DNA from: Shewanella marinintestina
GTDB taxonomy: Bacteria > Pseudomonadota > Gammaproteobacteria > Enterobacterales > Shewanellaceae
Direction: 5' to 3'
Assembly (NCBI RefSeq): GCF_023283845.1
Contig: NZ_JAKILC010000008.1
Coordinates: 124,001 to 188,000 of the forward strand
Length of the DNA stretch: 64,000 bases
A program made the translations under genes and the position numbers. Shown here one piece after another: positions 17,458-27,459 of this stretch (its first letter is position 1; each line of letters starts with the position of its first letter). The notes under the pieces were generated by a model that saw nothing but the letters and a program-made list of their open reading frames with translations, did not search any database and was not told where the DNA came from.

Positions 17458-20400
17458 ATGAGTGGCCTAGTCAGGTTGAGCAACAAGCGGTATACCATTC
17501 GGGTAACTGTTGTCGGGATCTTTATTCTAGCTACCGTATTAACCGCGGCAATCGCAATTGGCTTGCAATACTATTTCAGTAAAGCCATGGCAACAGATGC
17601 AGCGGTAACGCTCTACAGCCATACGGCAAAAAATACCAGTAATTATCTGACTCAAGTCGATAGTCAAGCTGTGAATGCTGTTCAGCTACTTTCGCACTTT
17701 GACGAGTTGATGATTGGTGGAACGGTGAATGTTGAAACTCGGCAAGCCTTTGCTGAAATCATGCGCAATAATTCGCTGTTTTATGCTATTTATATTGGCA
17801 TGCCTAACGGCGACTTTTATGAGCTTATCAACCTCGATGCTCACCCTATTGTACGAGAACAACTTAATGCTTCTCATCTAGATCGATGGGTGATTATTGC
17901 TATTACAGGGAACGGCTCGTTACGCCAACGGCAACAATCTTATCTAGATGATCAATTTAACCTACGTGTTAGCCAGTCAGAACCAAGCGAATACGATGCT
18001 CGTATTAGGCCTTGGTTTGTCAACGCAGATTATAAAAACGTATCAAAAACTGAACCATATTTATTTCAACATTTGCAGTCACCAGGGCAAACTTATTCGA
18101 TAAAACTGCCTGATTCTGGTGCCGTACTAGCCTTAGATATCGCACTTTCTACCTTATCTGATTACCTTGTGATGCAAGACGAAGAAGATGCGAGCAGTGA
18201 CAAGAAAATTTACCTTTATAAGAAAAGTGGTGAATTGATTGCGTCGAATCAAGATAAACAAGTGGGCGTGCAAATCCCCCTGTCTAACCCGCTTACCCTG
18301 ACAGCTAAACAGCGCAACCTAGTGGCTGCAACTGAGCCATTGAAAGTCTCTAACGAGACTGATTGGGCGCCGATTGATTTTGCCATATCGGGTATGCCCC
18401 AAGGCTATAGTGTCGATTTGCTTAACCTAATTGCGGATATGACAGGCTTACAACTGAGGTACATCAATGGTTTTAGCTGGTTTGAACTAACCGAAAAGTT
18501 TAAAAAACAAGAGCTTGCAATGTTGCATTCAGTGATTAAAACTGATGAAACACAACTGCTTGGTGAGTTTAGCGAGCCTTTTCTGGAGCTGCCTTATGCC
18601 TTGGTAACTCAGCAAGGTATTGACCCTATTACCCATATCAAGCAGTTGTTTGGTAAACAGTTAGCCATTCCTACTGGCTGGTCAATAGTCGATGTGGTTA
18701 AACGAAATTACCCCGAGATTGAGATTATTGAAATGCCTTCTACTCACGCTATATTGCATGCCGTAGAGGAAGGAGAGGTGTTTGCCGCACTCGATAGCAG
18801 CATCATATTGCATTACACGGCGAATCAGTTTTTTGTAGATAAAATTCAGTACCATGAGCAATTGGATTTCTCACCATTAAAGGTCGATACCGGCCTGCAC
18901 ATTATACTTTCTAAGAAAAATGCCGACTTAATTGAGATTATCAATTTAGCTTTAGCTAATATCACGCCAGAGCAAAAGCAGGCTTTGCAAGCCAAATGGT
19001 TTGGTGAAGGAGAAAAGCAGAACTTAACGACGAAAGGCACCGTTCCTTTCGCTGAGCTTATCGATTTAGCTAAAAACCCCAGTGACCAACAGCGCCTAGT
19101 ACAGCGTGAATTTAATGGTGTTACAGAGTTTATTTACGTCACGCCTTTTGGCGATACTTCCGCTGGTGATGAAGAATATTTTGCCATTGTGGTACCAGCT
19201 AAAGAGTTGTTGGCGAGTAGCGTTGAAAGAGTGCAGCAGTCTATCTTACTGACGTGTATGTGCTTATTGTTAATCTTGCCTGTGTCGTGGATCTTCTCTT
19301 CACCGATTATTAGGCCGATTAAGTTATTAGCTAAAGAAAACGAAAAGATAAAAAATCGCCAATATGATGATGTTATAAAAGTTGAGACCAATATTACTGA
19401 ACTAGATGAACTGGCACACTCGATGATGGATATGTCTTGCTCAATTAAAGAGTATGAAGAAAACCAAAAAGAGTTAATGGAGTCGTTTATCAAGCTTATT
19501 GCACAAGCAATTGATGATAAGTCGCCGTATACCGCTGGGCATTGTAATCGTGTACCTGAGCTTGGCTTGATGTTGGCAGAGGCGGCTGAAAAGTCACAGC
19601 TTGCTCCCTTTAAAGACTTTAAGTTTGAATCACTAGATGCACACCGAGAGTTTAGGATCGCCGCTTGGCTGCATGATTGCGGAAAAATCACCACTCCAGA
19701 ATATATTGTCGATAAAGGCACAAAACTCGAAGCGGTTTATAACCGGATCCATGAGATTAGAATGCGCTTTGAGGTGCTGTGGCGTGATGCAGAGATCCAT
19801 TATCTGAAGCAGGTTGCGTTAGACGAAAGCGCTAAAGAGCTTTACCTTAAAGAATTGACTCAACAACAAAAGCAGCTATCAGAGGATTTTAGCTTTATCG
19901 CGACGGCTAATATTGGTGGCGAGTTTATGGGGCAAGAATCTAAAGATCGTTTAGCACAGCTAGCGAATACTACTTGGCAGCGCCACTTTGACGATCGAAT
20001 TGGTTTATCGCCTATTGAGGAACTCAATCTAAGCCAAAGAGACACTAAAGAAAGTTACCCCGTAACAGAGCCATTGCTGCGTGATAAACCTGAGCATATT
20101 ATCAAGCGGATCAATAAGGTGGAGTTTGATCCTAAGTTTGGCATTAAAATGGCGATCCCAGAAGATCAATATAACCTTGGCGAGCTATATAACTTATCGA
20201 TCTCACGAGGCACGTTAACCACCGAGGACAGGTTTAAAATTAATGAGCACGTGACGAGTACGATTAAGATGTTGGAGAATCTGCCGTTCCCACCAGAACT
20301 TGCTCGGGTACCGCGTTATGCATCAACTCACCATGAAACTCTAAAAGGCACCGGTTACCCGCGAAAACTTAGCGCTGAAGACTTATCGATCCCCGAGCGG

Positions 20401-20658
20401 ATCTTAGTGGTAGCCGATATTTTTGAAGCGTTAACCGCAGCCGATAGACCCTATAAAAAGGCTAAGCCATTAAGCGTTGCGATTGATATCTTGTATAAGA
20501 TGGCGCTTGATGAACACTTGGATATGGATATCTTTAAGCTATTTTTATCGAGCGGTATTTACTTGGAGTATGCCAACAAATTCCTCGATAAAGAGCAGAT
20601 AAATGAAGTAGATACTGCTAAGTATTTGGACGATGCACAGCAAAGTAAAAACACATAA
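17458..20658 (+). CDS. HD-GYP protein with Cache-like and SBP_bac_3 sensor domains
   Basis: The 1066-residue inner-membrane sensor has a helix at about 17-37 and a Cache-like domain (about 40-260, with YDARIRPWF). A periplasmic family-3 solute-binding domain follows (about 295-525), then a second helix (about 595-615), a HAMP-like linker and an HD-GYP domain. The HD motif is HDCGK (739-743) and the second motif HHETLKGTGYP (958-968). In ordinary HD-GYP proteins these motifs are about 65 residues apart; here the gap is about 215, so there is a helical insertion of some 150 residues. The expected activity is hydrolysis of c-di-GMP to GMP, controlled by an amino-acid-like ligand. A strong promoter lies upstream and PAP2 converges downstream. 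Confidence 0.9.
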   Translation: MSGLVRLSNKRYTIRVTVVGIFILATVLTAAIAIGLQYYFSKAMATDAAVTLYSHTAKNTSNYLTQVDSQAVNAVQLLSHFDELMIGGTVNVETRQAFAEIMRNNSLFYAIYIGMPNGDFYELINLDAHPIVREQLNASHLDRWVIIAITGNGSLRQRQQSYLDDQFNLRVSQSEPSEYDARIRPWFVNADYKNVSKTEPYLFQHLQSPGQTYSIKLPDSGAVLALDIALSTLSDYLVMQDEEDASSDKKIYLYKKSGELIASNQDKQVGVQIPLSNPLTLTAKQRNLVAATEPLKVSNETDWAPIDFAISGMPQGYSVDLLNLIADMTGLQLRYINGFSWFELTEKFKKQELAMLHSVIKTDETQLLGEFSEPFLELPYALVTQQGIDPITHIKQLFGKQLAIPTGWSIVDVVKRNYPEIEIIEMPSTHAILHAVEEGEVFAALDSSIILHYTANQFFVDKIQYHEQLDFSPLKVDTGLHIILSKKNADLIEIINLALANITPEQKQALQAKWFGEGEKQNLTTKGTVPFAELIDLAKNPSDQQRLVQREFNGVTEFIYVTPFGDTSAGDEEYFAIVVPAKELLASSVERVQQSILLTCMCLLLILPVSWIFSSPIIRPIKLLAKENEKIKNRQYDDVIKVETNITELDELAHSMMDMSCSIKEYEENQKELMESFIKLIAQAIDDKSPYTAGHCNRVPELGLMLAEAAEKSQLAPFKDFKFESLDAHREFRIAAWLHDCGKITTPEYIVDKGTKLEAVYNRIHEIRMRFEVLWRDAEIHYLKQVALDESAKELYLKELTQQQKQLSEDFSFIATANIGGEFMGQESKDRLAQLANTTWQRHFDDRIGLSPIEELNLSQRDTKESYPVTEPLLRDKPEHIIKRINKVEFDPKFGIKMAIPEDQYNLGELYNLSISRGTLTTEDRFKINEHVTSTIKMLENLPFPPELARVPRYASTHHETLKGTGYPRKLSAEDLSIPERILVVADIFEALTAADRPYKKAKPLSVAIDILYKMALDEHLDMDIFKLFLSSGIYLEYANKFLDKEQINEVDTAKYLDDAQQSKNT

Positions 20659-20697
20659 TCACTTCATAGCAGCTATTATGACTATTTGCTAAATAAC

Positions 20698-21537
20698 CTA
20701 ATGACTGCTTGCTCTTGAGTTTGGATGACGGCGACTGCTTTTTTGGTACAAACAAAGGCCGAATGTGGCGGCTAACAAATAGAACTGTTGTAAGCGCTCT
20801 ACAATGGGGAACTGTGCAAACTCGGTGGTACTAGTGATGCTTAATATGGCTAAAAGTACTAGCAGGGTGGTTAGGATAATCAGTTGTAGCTGTTTGTCTA
20901 ACAACGATGGCTTGCAAAGTATTGATGCGAGATAAATACTGCCCCACCCAATTATTGCGCCTAGGGCGATATCAATAGGCCAGTGTGCGCCAACGGCAAT
21001 ACGTGAGAGGCCGACAATGACTGCGAGTGAGACAAGAACAATACGACTCAACAGTCGTGTCGACGATAAAAAAGCTGTTCCTGCTAGCAAGAAGATTGTT
21101 GCAGTATGTCCTGAGGGGAAGCTTTTGCTATAGCGTGCATCACCAATAATATTGATCTGCTCTAAAATGGCTGCAGGGCGTAGCTCTGCAAAATAGCTTT
21201 TTAATAAATGGGTTGAGATTAAGCAAATTACTGCAGCTAAAAGGACTCGTAATATCCAAGTCGGTTTAAAACATAAAATCAGTACCATAATACTGCCAGT
21301 TACTATGCCATTTCCCATATCTGTAATACTGGCTAAAAGCTCTGGGTTAAAATAGTCGCTAGTTTGGTTGATATACCAAAAATAAGCGTTATTGACGCTG
21401 GGTTTCATCATTAGTAAAAAGACACTAATTAATACAAATAGTACCCATAGAAATGCTGTGTTATGGCTTAAGGGTGAGCTAACAGGCTTAACTTTATGGA
21501 ACGGTTGTAGAGTAAAATCTTGGTTTAGCTTATTCAT
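20698..21537 (-). CDS. PAP2-superfamily phosphatase
   Basis: The 279-residue inner-membrane protein has about six helices. The three PAP2 active-site motifs are KSYFAELRP, PSGHT and SRIAVGAHWPID. Members remove phosphate from lipid pyrophosphates such as undecaprenyl pyrophosphate or from phosphatidic or phosphatidylglycerol phosphate; which substrate applies here is not clear. The basic tail (KSSRRHPNSRASSH) is probably cytoplasmic. It converges with the HD-GYP gene. Confidence 0.9.
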   Translation of the reverse strand: MNKLNQDFTLQPFHKVKPVSSPLSHNTAFLWVLFVLISVFLLMMKPSVNNAYFWYINQTSDYFNPELLASITDMGNGIVTGSIMVLILCFKPTWILRVLLAAVICLISTHLLKSYFAELRPAAILEQINIIGDARYSKSFPSGHTATIFLLAGTAFLSSTRLLSRIVLVSLAVIVGLSRIAVGAHWPIDIALGAIIGWGSIYLASILCKPSLLDKQLQLIILTTLLVLLAILSITSTTEFAQFPIVERLQQFYLLAATFGLCLYQKSSRRHPNSRASSH

Positions 21538-21821
21538 CGTTTGTCACGCATCAGCAAATTTTTAGCAAGTCTATTAATGCTGAAGTGAAAGAAATGTCAT
21601 CGACATTGCCACAGTCAAATGTGATTAATTCTTAATCGAAAAAAGTCATTGTTGAATATTTTTGTGATGGTAGAATGCGCGCTCGGCGAAATTTATTGCT
21701 GTGTTTATTTTGAGCTAAATGATTGCTGTTATTTTTATAATCTGTATTTCAATAGCGATAAATTAGCAATTTAGCACTAAAAATCAGGCATGGCATTTCT
21801 TCACTATTAATTCGAGTACTT

Positions 21822-22988
21822 ATGAAACGGATTTTGTTGTTAACTCTATTGGCTTTATCCAACCAAGCTGCGGCTGTTGAACCACTTTTTGAAACTCCTA
21901 AAGATATGCAGCCGACATGGGTTGATGACATCTTGTCTGTATTTGGTGCTGATGGTGAGTTTGATGAAACTAAGCCTATCGATATGAGCTACCTGCCAAC
22001 GGCGTATTACACACCGGAAAAAAAATTTGGTGTGGGGCTACTTATGGTTGGTCTATATAAAACCGATGGTTCATCGAGTGATGAACAGCCATCATCGCTG
22101 GTATTAAATTCGTTTGTATCAATGAACAACTCTTACGGTGTTGAAGTCGAAAACATGACTTTCTTCAACGGCGGTAAGCAGCGCTTACAGCTTGGTCTCG
22201 AGCTACATAACGAAGCGGCCGTTTATTATGGGCAAGGTATAGAACAAGGCAATATTGACGCTAATCATCATGAGTTTGAAGAGCAGGTTTATAGCTTTAA
22301 GCCACGCTTTATGACTGAAGTTGCCGATAACTATTTTCTAGGTATCGGTGCTGATTTTACTTATGCTAGTGCCGATAAGTTAGAGCTAGTTGAAACCGGT
22401 GTGCCAGTGGATACTGATACAGTATTGCCAAACAACTTTAGCTCTGGTTTGGTAGTGACTAGTATCTATGATTCTCGTGATTACCGCTTAAATGCCACCA
22501 AAGGTTGGTTATTTCAAATTGATGCTGGCTTGTATCAAAATGACGAGTACTCATCGTTCTCGACTTATGATCTTGAGTTAGCAAATTATATCGACCTGAG
22601 CTCAACGTCTTTATTAAGTCATGCGCCGGGCCTTATTGCTTGGCAAGTTCAAGGCCATTTTACCGATGGCGATGTGCCATGGAATATGTTGCCTGATCTA
22701 GGCGGTTCAGGTGCAATGCGTGGTTACATTAAAGGTCGCTACCGTGACAAGCAGATGATGATGGGCCAAGTGGAGTATCGACTACCTATCTTCCAGCGTT
22801 ACGGCATGGTTTTTTGGGGCGGAGTGGGCAGTGTAGCCTCTAAAGTGAGCGATCTTAACGAAGAGCTGTTAACCTCTTACGGTACTGGGTTCCGCTTTAA
22901 AATCAAAGATAACATTAACTTACGTCTAGATATCGGTGTGGGTGAAAATGAGACTAACTTCTACCTTAACGTGAACGAAGTCTTCTAA
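21822..22988 (+). CDS. Omp85/BamA-type outer-membrane barrel protein
   Basis: The 388-residue protein has a signal peptide cut after AAA (MKRILLLTLLALSNQAAA) and a C-terminal surface-antigen (D15) barrel. The lid-lock motif appears as GSGAMRGYIKGRYRDK, and the chain ends with an aromatic residue (NVNEVF), the usual barrel-assembly signal. There are no POTRA domains, so it is a short member, as seen for patatin-linked or metallophosphatase-linked barrels. It probably sits in the outer membrane. Two bases separate it from the next gene, so both are made together. Confidence 0.85.
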   Translation: MKRILLLTLLALSNQAAAVEPLFETPKDMQPTWVDDILSVFGADGEFDETKPIDMSYLPTAYYTPEKKFGVGLLMVGLYKTDGSSSDEQPSSLVLNSFVSMNNSYGVEVENMTFFNGGKQRLQLGLELHNEAAVYYGQGIEQGNIDANHHEFEEQVYSFKPRFMTEVADNYFLGIGADFTYASADKLELVETGVPVDTDTVLPNNFSSGLVVTSIYDSRDYRLNATKGWLFQIDAGLYQNDEYSSFSTYDLELANYIDLSSTSLLSHAPGLIAWQVQGHFTDGDVPWNMLPDLGGSGAMRGYIKGRYRDKQMMMGQVEYRLPIFQRYGMVFWGGVGSVASKVSDLNEELLTSYGTGFRFKIKDNINLRLDIGVGENETNFYLNVNEVF

Positions 22989-22990
22989 TC

Positions 22991-23806
22991 ATGACTGCTA
23001 TGTACGTTGTTAATGTGAGCCTAATGGGGCTGGCGCTAGCCTTTAGTTTTACTAGTTTGGCATCGACGGATCCAGTAATGTCACAGGCTGTGGTGTCTAA
23101 ATCTATAACGTCTAAAACTTTAACGTCTAAATCTGTAACGTCTAAGCATATAACATCAAAGCCAAGCGTCGATCAGTGTCGTCGTAATGGCAAATACGAT
23201 ATTTATTTAAGTGGGATCCATACCGGCACTATGGATCGCACCGAGATCTGGCAAGGCCAATCTGCAGTTGTGACCACCAAGAGCGAAGCCAGCATTTTGG
23301 GGATTGGCACTCAATATCATCAAACAGCTACGCTTGCTTGGTCAGATGATAGCAATCAGTGGCTAACTAACCACTTTCACCAAGAAGTAACTGGGTTTCG
23401 AGCGCGCGATATGCATGCTAGTTTTAGTGCTAATGGCCTTGAGTCTGAGGTCGAGATTGATGGTGATCTCGAGCACTATCGCTCTGATGATATCCCGCTG
23501 CGTGATGTGGATACCTTGGCGATTCAAATGCGTGAGTTTTTAATGCAAGGGCGGCAGCAATTTCGCTTAATTAGGCAAGCGTCAGATGCTATTGAACCTT
23601 ACCAGTATTATGTAAAACAACCGATTAGCAAGAACATTGCCCCTTGGGGAGAGTTAACTCTTATTCCTGTTGAGCAAAGCGGCGCTGAAGAGGTGACCTA
23701 TTATTTTGCTGCTGAAATGGATTACCAGCTGATCCAAGCACGTTATCACGGCATTATTATACGCGGACTCATAGAGTTAAATGACTACAGTTCATCTTGT
23801 GGTTAA
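22991..23806 (+). CDS. Secreted DUF3108-like protein, unknown function
   Basis: The 271-residue protein starts two bases after the Omp85-type gene and is surely co-transcribed. A signal peptide (about 1-25, ending SLAST) precedes a short pentapeptide-repeat linker of the SKSIT type (about 36-57). A beta-rich domain follows, with features like YDIYLSGIHTGTM and WLTNHFHQEV resembling periplasmic DUF3108 proteins. Two cysteines (QCRRN and the penultimate Cys) may pair. The partner barrel suggests an envelope role; this is inference. Confidence 0.65.
   Translation: MTAMYVVNVSLMGLALAFSFTSLASTDPVMSQAVVSKSITSKTLTSKSVTSKHITSKPSVDQCRRNGKYDIYLSGIHTGTMDRTEIWQGQSAVVTTKSEASILGIGTQYHQTATLAWSDDSNQWLTNHFHQEVTGFRARDMHASFSANGLESEVEIDGDLEHYRSDDIPLRDVDTLAIQMREFLMQGRQQFRLIRQASDAIEPYQYYVKQPISKNIAPWGELTLIPVEQSGAEEVTYYFAAEMDYQLIQARYHGIIIRGLIELNDYSSSCG
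23096..23161 (+). repeat. 15-bp in-frame tandem repeat
   Basis: Four units of TCTAAATCTATAACG type (23096, 23111, 23126, 23141) plus a partial fifth encode Ser-Lys-x-x-Thr repeats just after the signal peptide of the secreted protein. The units differ at a few bases. Copy number could vary by slippage without a frameshift. Confidence 0.8.
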
Positions 23807-24191
23807 AAGCTGAGTTATTTCTGTAAAAAATAATGCTGCTTAATCCATAGCAGTAAGTCGCAACTTCGTAGAGTTAGTGCTTATCTAATATTTTGTTAGT
23901 GATCACTTACTCTGTGTGTCATTGTTTATTTGATTATTCCTGTTAAATTCTAGATTACCTTCACTTATACCACTCAACCGTTATTGCTCTCTTTCTCTAT
24001 TAAACGATGGATTAAAATAGCGGTAAATTCATCGCTTTGGCGTAATTTTTTCAAAGTTAAAATTTAATTAATTATGGCTTTTATGAATTCTCCAATATAA
24101 ATGCGTTTAACTTTTATTAATGCGTTATATTTTGGAGCTATTGACCAAGCTGATATTAACAATATCGGTATTTGGAAAATGAAAAAATACG
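23807..24191. other. Intergenic region before the TerC-CBS gene
   Basis: It is AT-rich, with one 10-base palindrome AGTGATCACT at 23898-23907. No RNA gene or clear terminator was seen. It probably holds the promoter of the next gene. Confidence 0.4.
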
Positions 24192-25718
24192 ATGGAATTT
24201 CTGCTTGAACCCCAAATATGGATTGGTTTAATTACCTTAATTATTATTGAGATCGTACTGGGTATCGATAATTTAGTCTTTATTGCAATTTTAGTTAAAA
24301 AACTCCCACCAGAGCAGCGAGACAAAGCTAGAACCATCGGATTGTCGCTCGCACTTATTATGCGATTAGGCTTGCTGAGTATTGTGTCTTGGTTAGTCAC
24401 CTTGACTCAGCCTTTATTCAGTATTTATGACCTTAGTTTCTCTACTCGCGACCTGATTCTAATTACTGGCGGTTTATTCTTACTATTTAAAGCGACTCAT
24501 GAATTGCATGAGCGATTTGAAGGCGATCTGAATCAACAGCAAGGCACTAACGTTTATGCCAGTTTTGGCGTGATCATCGCGCAGATCTTAGCGCTTGATG
24601 CAGTATTCTCACTCGATTCAATTATTACCGCTGTGGGTATGGTCGATAGTTTAACTGTGATGATGATTGCGGTTATCGTGTCTATGATTGTGATGCTATT
24701 AGCGTCGAAGGCGATCACTAACTTCGTTAACGCGCACCCAACGGTTATCGTATTGTGCTTAAGCTTCTTGTTGATGATCGGCTTTATTTTGGTGGCAGAA
24801 GGCTTTGGTGTACATATCCCTAAAGGCTACTTGTACGCTGCTATTGGTTTCTCTATTTTGATTGAAATGTTTAACCAAATGATTAGCTCAAGCCATGCTA
24901 AGCATGCAGAGCGAGTGCCACTGCGTCAGCGCACGACAGAAGCCATCTTCCGCTTGATGGGCAATAAACATTACAACGTCCATGATGACGAAGACACTGA
25001 GCCAGCGCCAGTCAGTTTTGGTGATGTTGAGCGTGAGATGGTCACTGGTGTTCTATCATTGTCAGAACGTAATGTGCGCACAGTAATGACCCAAAGAAGT
25101 GAAACCGTTTGGCTTAATACTGAAGACAGTAACGACAAGGTTAAGCAGACAATTAAAAATAGCTGTCACCAGCTGTTCCCTGTGTGTAGTGGCTCACTTG
25201 ATAATTTAGTCGGCATTGTTCGCAGTAAAGATTTGTTGTTAGGTATCGAAATGGGCGAAAAGTTAGCGGATATCGCTGCGGCTTTCCCTGCCTACATAGT
25301 ACCAGATAGCATTAATGTGATTCGTTTGCTTGATGGTTTTAGAGAGTCGAGAGCCGGCATGGCAGTACTTGCCGATGAGTTTGGTAGCATTCAAGGTATC
25401 GTGACCTTACACGACTTGCTTGAGTCTATTGTCGGTGAGTTCCCTGATATTGGTGAAGTACCTGAGATCAGCATATGTAACGACGGCTGGTTAGTAAAAG
25501 GTTCCACTTCACTGCATGATCTGGAATCGCGTTTAGAAACGATAGGTTTGATTGATAAGCAACAAGAATACATTACCGTAGCGGGTCTATTGTTAGCGGT
25601 GAACTCTACCATTCCTAAGGTGAGTGATGTGGTTGAATTTGCCAAGCTTAAATTTGAAATTGTCGAAGCAGATGATTTTAAAGTGTCGCTAGTTAAGGTA
25701 AGCCACATAGCAAGCTAA
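24192..25718 (+). CDS. TerC-family membrane protein with CBS and CorC domains (YoaE/YegH-like)
   Basis: The 508-residue protein has an N-terminal TerC domain of seven or so helices (about 5-240) with the conserved [15 protein letters not shown] and [16 protein letters not shown] motifs, whose acidic residues are thought to bind metal. Two CBS domains (about 290-410) and a C-terminal CorC/HlyC transporter-associated domain (about 420-505) follow. This is the architecture of E. coli YoaE and YegH. TerC relatives are linked to manganese export at the inner membrane; the role of this subgroup is not settled. Transcribed alone, with a strong terminator. Confidence 0.9.
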   Translation: MEFLLEPQIWIGLITLIIIEIVLGIDNLVFIAILVKKLPPEQRDKARTIGLSLALIMRLGLLSIVSWLVTLTQPLFSIYDLSFSTRDLILITGGLFLLFKATHELHERFEGDLNQQQGTNVYASFGVIIAQILALDAVFSLDSIITAVGMVDSLTVMMIAVIVSMIVMLLASKAITNFVNAHPTVIVLCLSFLLMIGFILVAEGFGVHIPKGYLYAAIGFSILIEMFNQMISSSHAKHAERVPLRQRTTEAIFRLMGNKHYNVHDDEDTEPAPVSFGDVEREMVTGVLSLSERNVRTVMTQRSETVWLNTEDSNDKVKQTIKNSCHQLFPVCSGSLDNLVGIVRSKDLLLGIEMGEKLADIAAAFPAYIVPDSINVIRLLDGFRESRAGMAVLADEFGSIQGIVTLHDLLESIVGEFPDIGEVPEISICNDGWLVKGSTSLHDLESRLETIGLIDKQQEYITVAGLLLAVNSTIPKVSDVVEFAKLKFEIVEADDFKVSLVKVSHIAS

Positions 25719-25734
25719 GTGGTTTTATCGACAG

Positions 25735-25762
25735 AAAGGGTCTGCATTGCAGACCCTTTTTA
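25735..25762. terminator. Terminator, bidirectional
   Basis: AAAGGGTCTGC and GCAGACCCTTT form an 11-bp perfect stem around ATT, with TTTTATT on the plus side and AAA on the other. It serves the TerC-CBS gene and the convergent permease. Confidence 0.92.
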
Positions 25763-25781
25763 TTAATACTTTAAGTCGTAA

Positions 25782-27152
25782 TTACAGCATCAGTAAGTAA
25801 GCGATAAAAATCAGTGATAACGCGTAGATAATCGGGTGCACTTCACGCCCTTTACCGGCAACAACCATAGCAAACGCGTAGCTAATAAAGCCCATTGCCA
25901 TACCGTTAGCAGGTGAGAAGCTTAAAATGGTGAACATCACGGTAAAGAAGGCGGCAATACATGAAGGCTTATGATCCCAGTTGATATGACCTAAGCGGCC
26001 AACCATATAAATGCCGACAACTATCATTGCAGGTGCAACGATGGCGGTAGAGAACATCGAAAATACGGGATAGCAAAACAGTGCCAGCAGGAATAAACAC
26101 GCTGTTGCTACTGCTGCAAGACCAGTTTTAGCGCCTTGGGCTGACGCAATACCTGATTCAGAAAAAGCGGTAATCGAGGTGGTGCCCAATACGCTACCAA
26201 TAACCGTACCGCCTGCATCAGCGACTAACGCTGAGCGTGCGTTTGGTACCTTGCCATCTTTATCGATGATCCCAGCATCTTTACCTACACCAACAATAGT
26301 TGATAAGCCGTCGAAGAAGTCGACGATAAAGAAAATGATCACGATAAACAGCAGGTCAAATAGCTTATCGACGGTGAGAAACTCAAAGTTAAATACCTTA
26401 CCAAAACTTGGCTCAATACTTGGTGGCACACTAAACCAATTTTCAGGGATAGGTGCGTATTGAGTTCCCAGTACTGCATCGCTTATTAACGTTAAGGTAA
26501 TCGAAGTCATAAAGGCGATAAAAGTGGCCAGCTTAATATTACGCACCATGCAACCTACCGCGACAAATAGACTGATAAAGGCAATGGCAACTTGCGGTTG
26601 GCTAATATCGCCCATGCTAACCAGCACCACTGGGTTAGCCACAATAATCCCTGCATTTTTTAAACCTAGAAAGGCGATAAACAAGCCTAAAGACACTGTG
26701 ATAGCGAGTTTAAGATCTTCTGGGATCGACTCAATCATCTGCTTGCGAATTTTGGTCATTGAAAAAATTAAATACACGATACCCGACAAGAAGATGCCGA
26801 ATAGTGCCTCGTGCCAAATCAGCGCCACAGAGCTTGATGCTAGCATGCCTTTAAAAAAGCCATTCATGCTCATGCCTGGGGCTAACATCACTGGGTAGTT
26901 GCCAAAAAAGCCCATAATCAAGGTGGCGAGTGCGGCGGCTAATGCTGTGGCGGTAAAGATAGCGCCTTTATCCATGCCATCAATGCTACCTAAAATCGCC
27001 GGGTTCACGGCCAAAATATAACTCATGGCTAAAAAAGTAATAAAGCCTGCGTAAAGCTCGGTGCCAACATTGGCATTGCGCTTAGAAAGTTGGAAAGTGT
27101 TTTCCATAAAGCGGGACTGTCCCGCACGTCGAAGTAAGCTAGAGATTGCCAC
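25782..27152 (-). CDS. NCS2-family purine permease (guanine/hypoxanthine type)
   Basis: The 456-residue inner-membrane protein has 12-14 helices and belongs to the AzgA/PbuG branch of NCS2 nucleobase:cation symporters. It shows TFLAMSYILAVNPAIL, the conserved GNYPVMLAPGMSMNGFF and VDFFDGLSTIVGV. The start is GTG 27152 with AAGG nine bases before; an ATG at 27107 would trim 15 residues but has no ribosome site. A purine riboswitch of the guanine type lies in the leader, which supports guanine or hypoxanthine as substrate and control by intracellular guanine. Confidence 0.92.
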   Translation of the reverse strand: MAISSLLRRAGQSRFMENTFQLSKRNANVGTELYAGFITFLAMSYILAVNPAILGSIDGMDKGAIFTATALAAALATLIMGFFGNYPVMLAPGMSMNGFFKGMLASSSVALIWHEALFGIFLSGIVYLIFSMTKIRKQMIESIPEDLKLAITVSLGLFIAFLGLKNAGIIVANPVVLVSMGDISQPQVAIAFISLFVAVGCMVRNIKLATFIAFMTSITLTLISDAVLGTQYAPIPENWFSVPPSIEPSFGKVFNFEFLTVDKLFDLLFIVIIFFIVDFFDGLSTIVGVGKDAGIIDKDGKVPNARSALVADAGGTVIGSVLGTTSITAFSESGIASAQGAKTGLAAVATACLFLLALFCYPVFSMFSTAIVAPAMIVVGIYMVGRLGHINWDHKPSCIAAFFTVMFTILSFSPANGMAMGFISYAFAMVVAGKGREVHPIIYALSLIFIAYLLML

Positions 27153-27274
27153 AGTGATGCCTTATTAATGTTTATTGATGCGCTTATTTTAAGCGCAGAG
27201 AATTCAATAAATTTATTGGCAGATACCACTGGGAGGCCAAGTGCTGTAGACGTTTGGCGACGGACGGTGATTGG

Positions 27275-27339
27275 GCTGTAGTCACAAGATTAGGTCTTGT
27301 GGTAGAGACTTCTGGACCAAATTTCCAGCGATATACAGC
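27275..27339 (-). promoter_or_regulatory. Purine riboswitch, guanine class
   Basis: Read on the minus strand, P1 is GCTGTA/TACAGC. P2 is CTGGA/TCCAG with the conserved TCTCTACC after it. P3 is ACAAGA/TCTTGT, and the J3/1 strand reads GACTACA. The pyrimidine that sets specificity (position 74 of the B. subtilis xpt riboswitch) is C, which reads guanine or hypoxanthine rather than adenine. It lies about 120 bases before the NCS2 permease. Downstream, a second CTACAGC copy (27245-27251 region) could compete for the 5' strand of P1. Confidence 0.9.
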
Positions 27340-27459
27340 ACAATAAATTGTTGGCGCGGATTGTACGCAAGCAGAGACGTTGCGCAAACAATTACAAGCA
27401 AAGTGTGCGATTGATCAATTTTTTCAGCATATAGAAAGTCGCTAAAAATTAGCTCAGTA

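Noticed and set aside
19134..19721. 195-codon minus-strand frame inside the HD-GYP gene
   Set aside because: Entirely antisense to a conserved domain; Ser-rich translation typical of a shadow.
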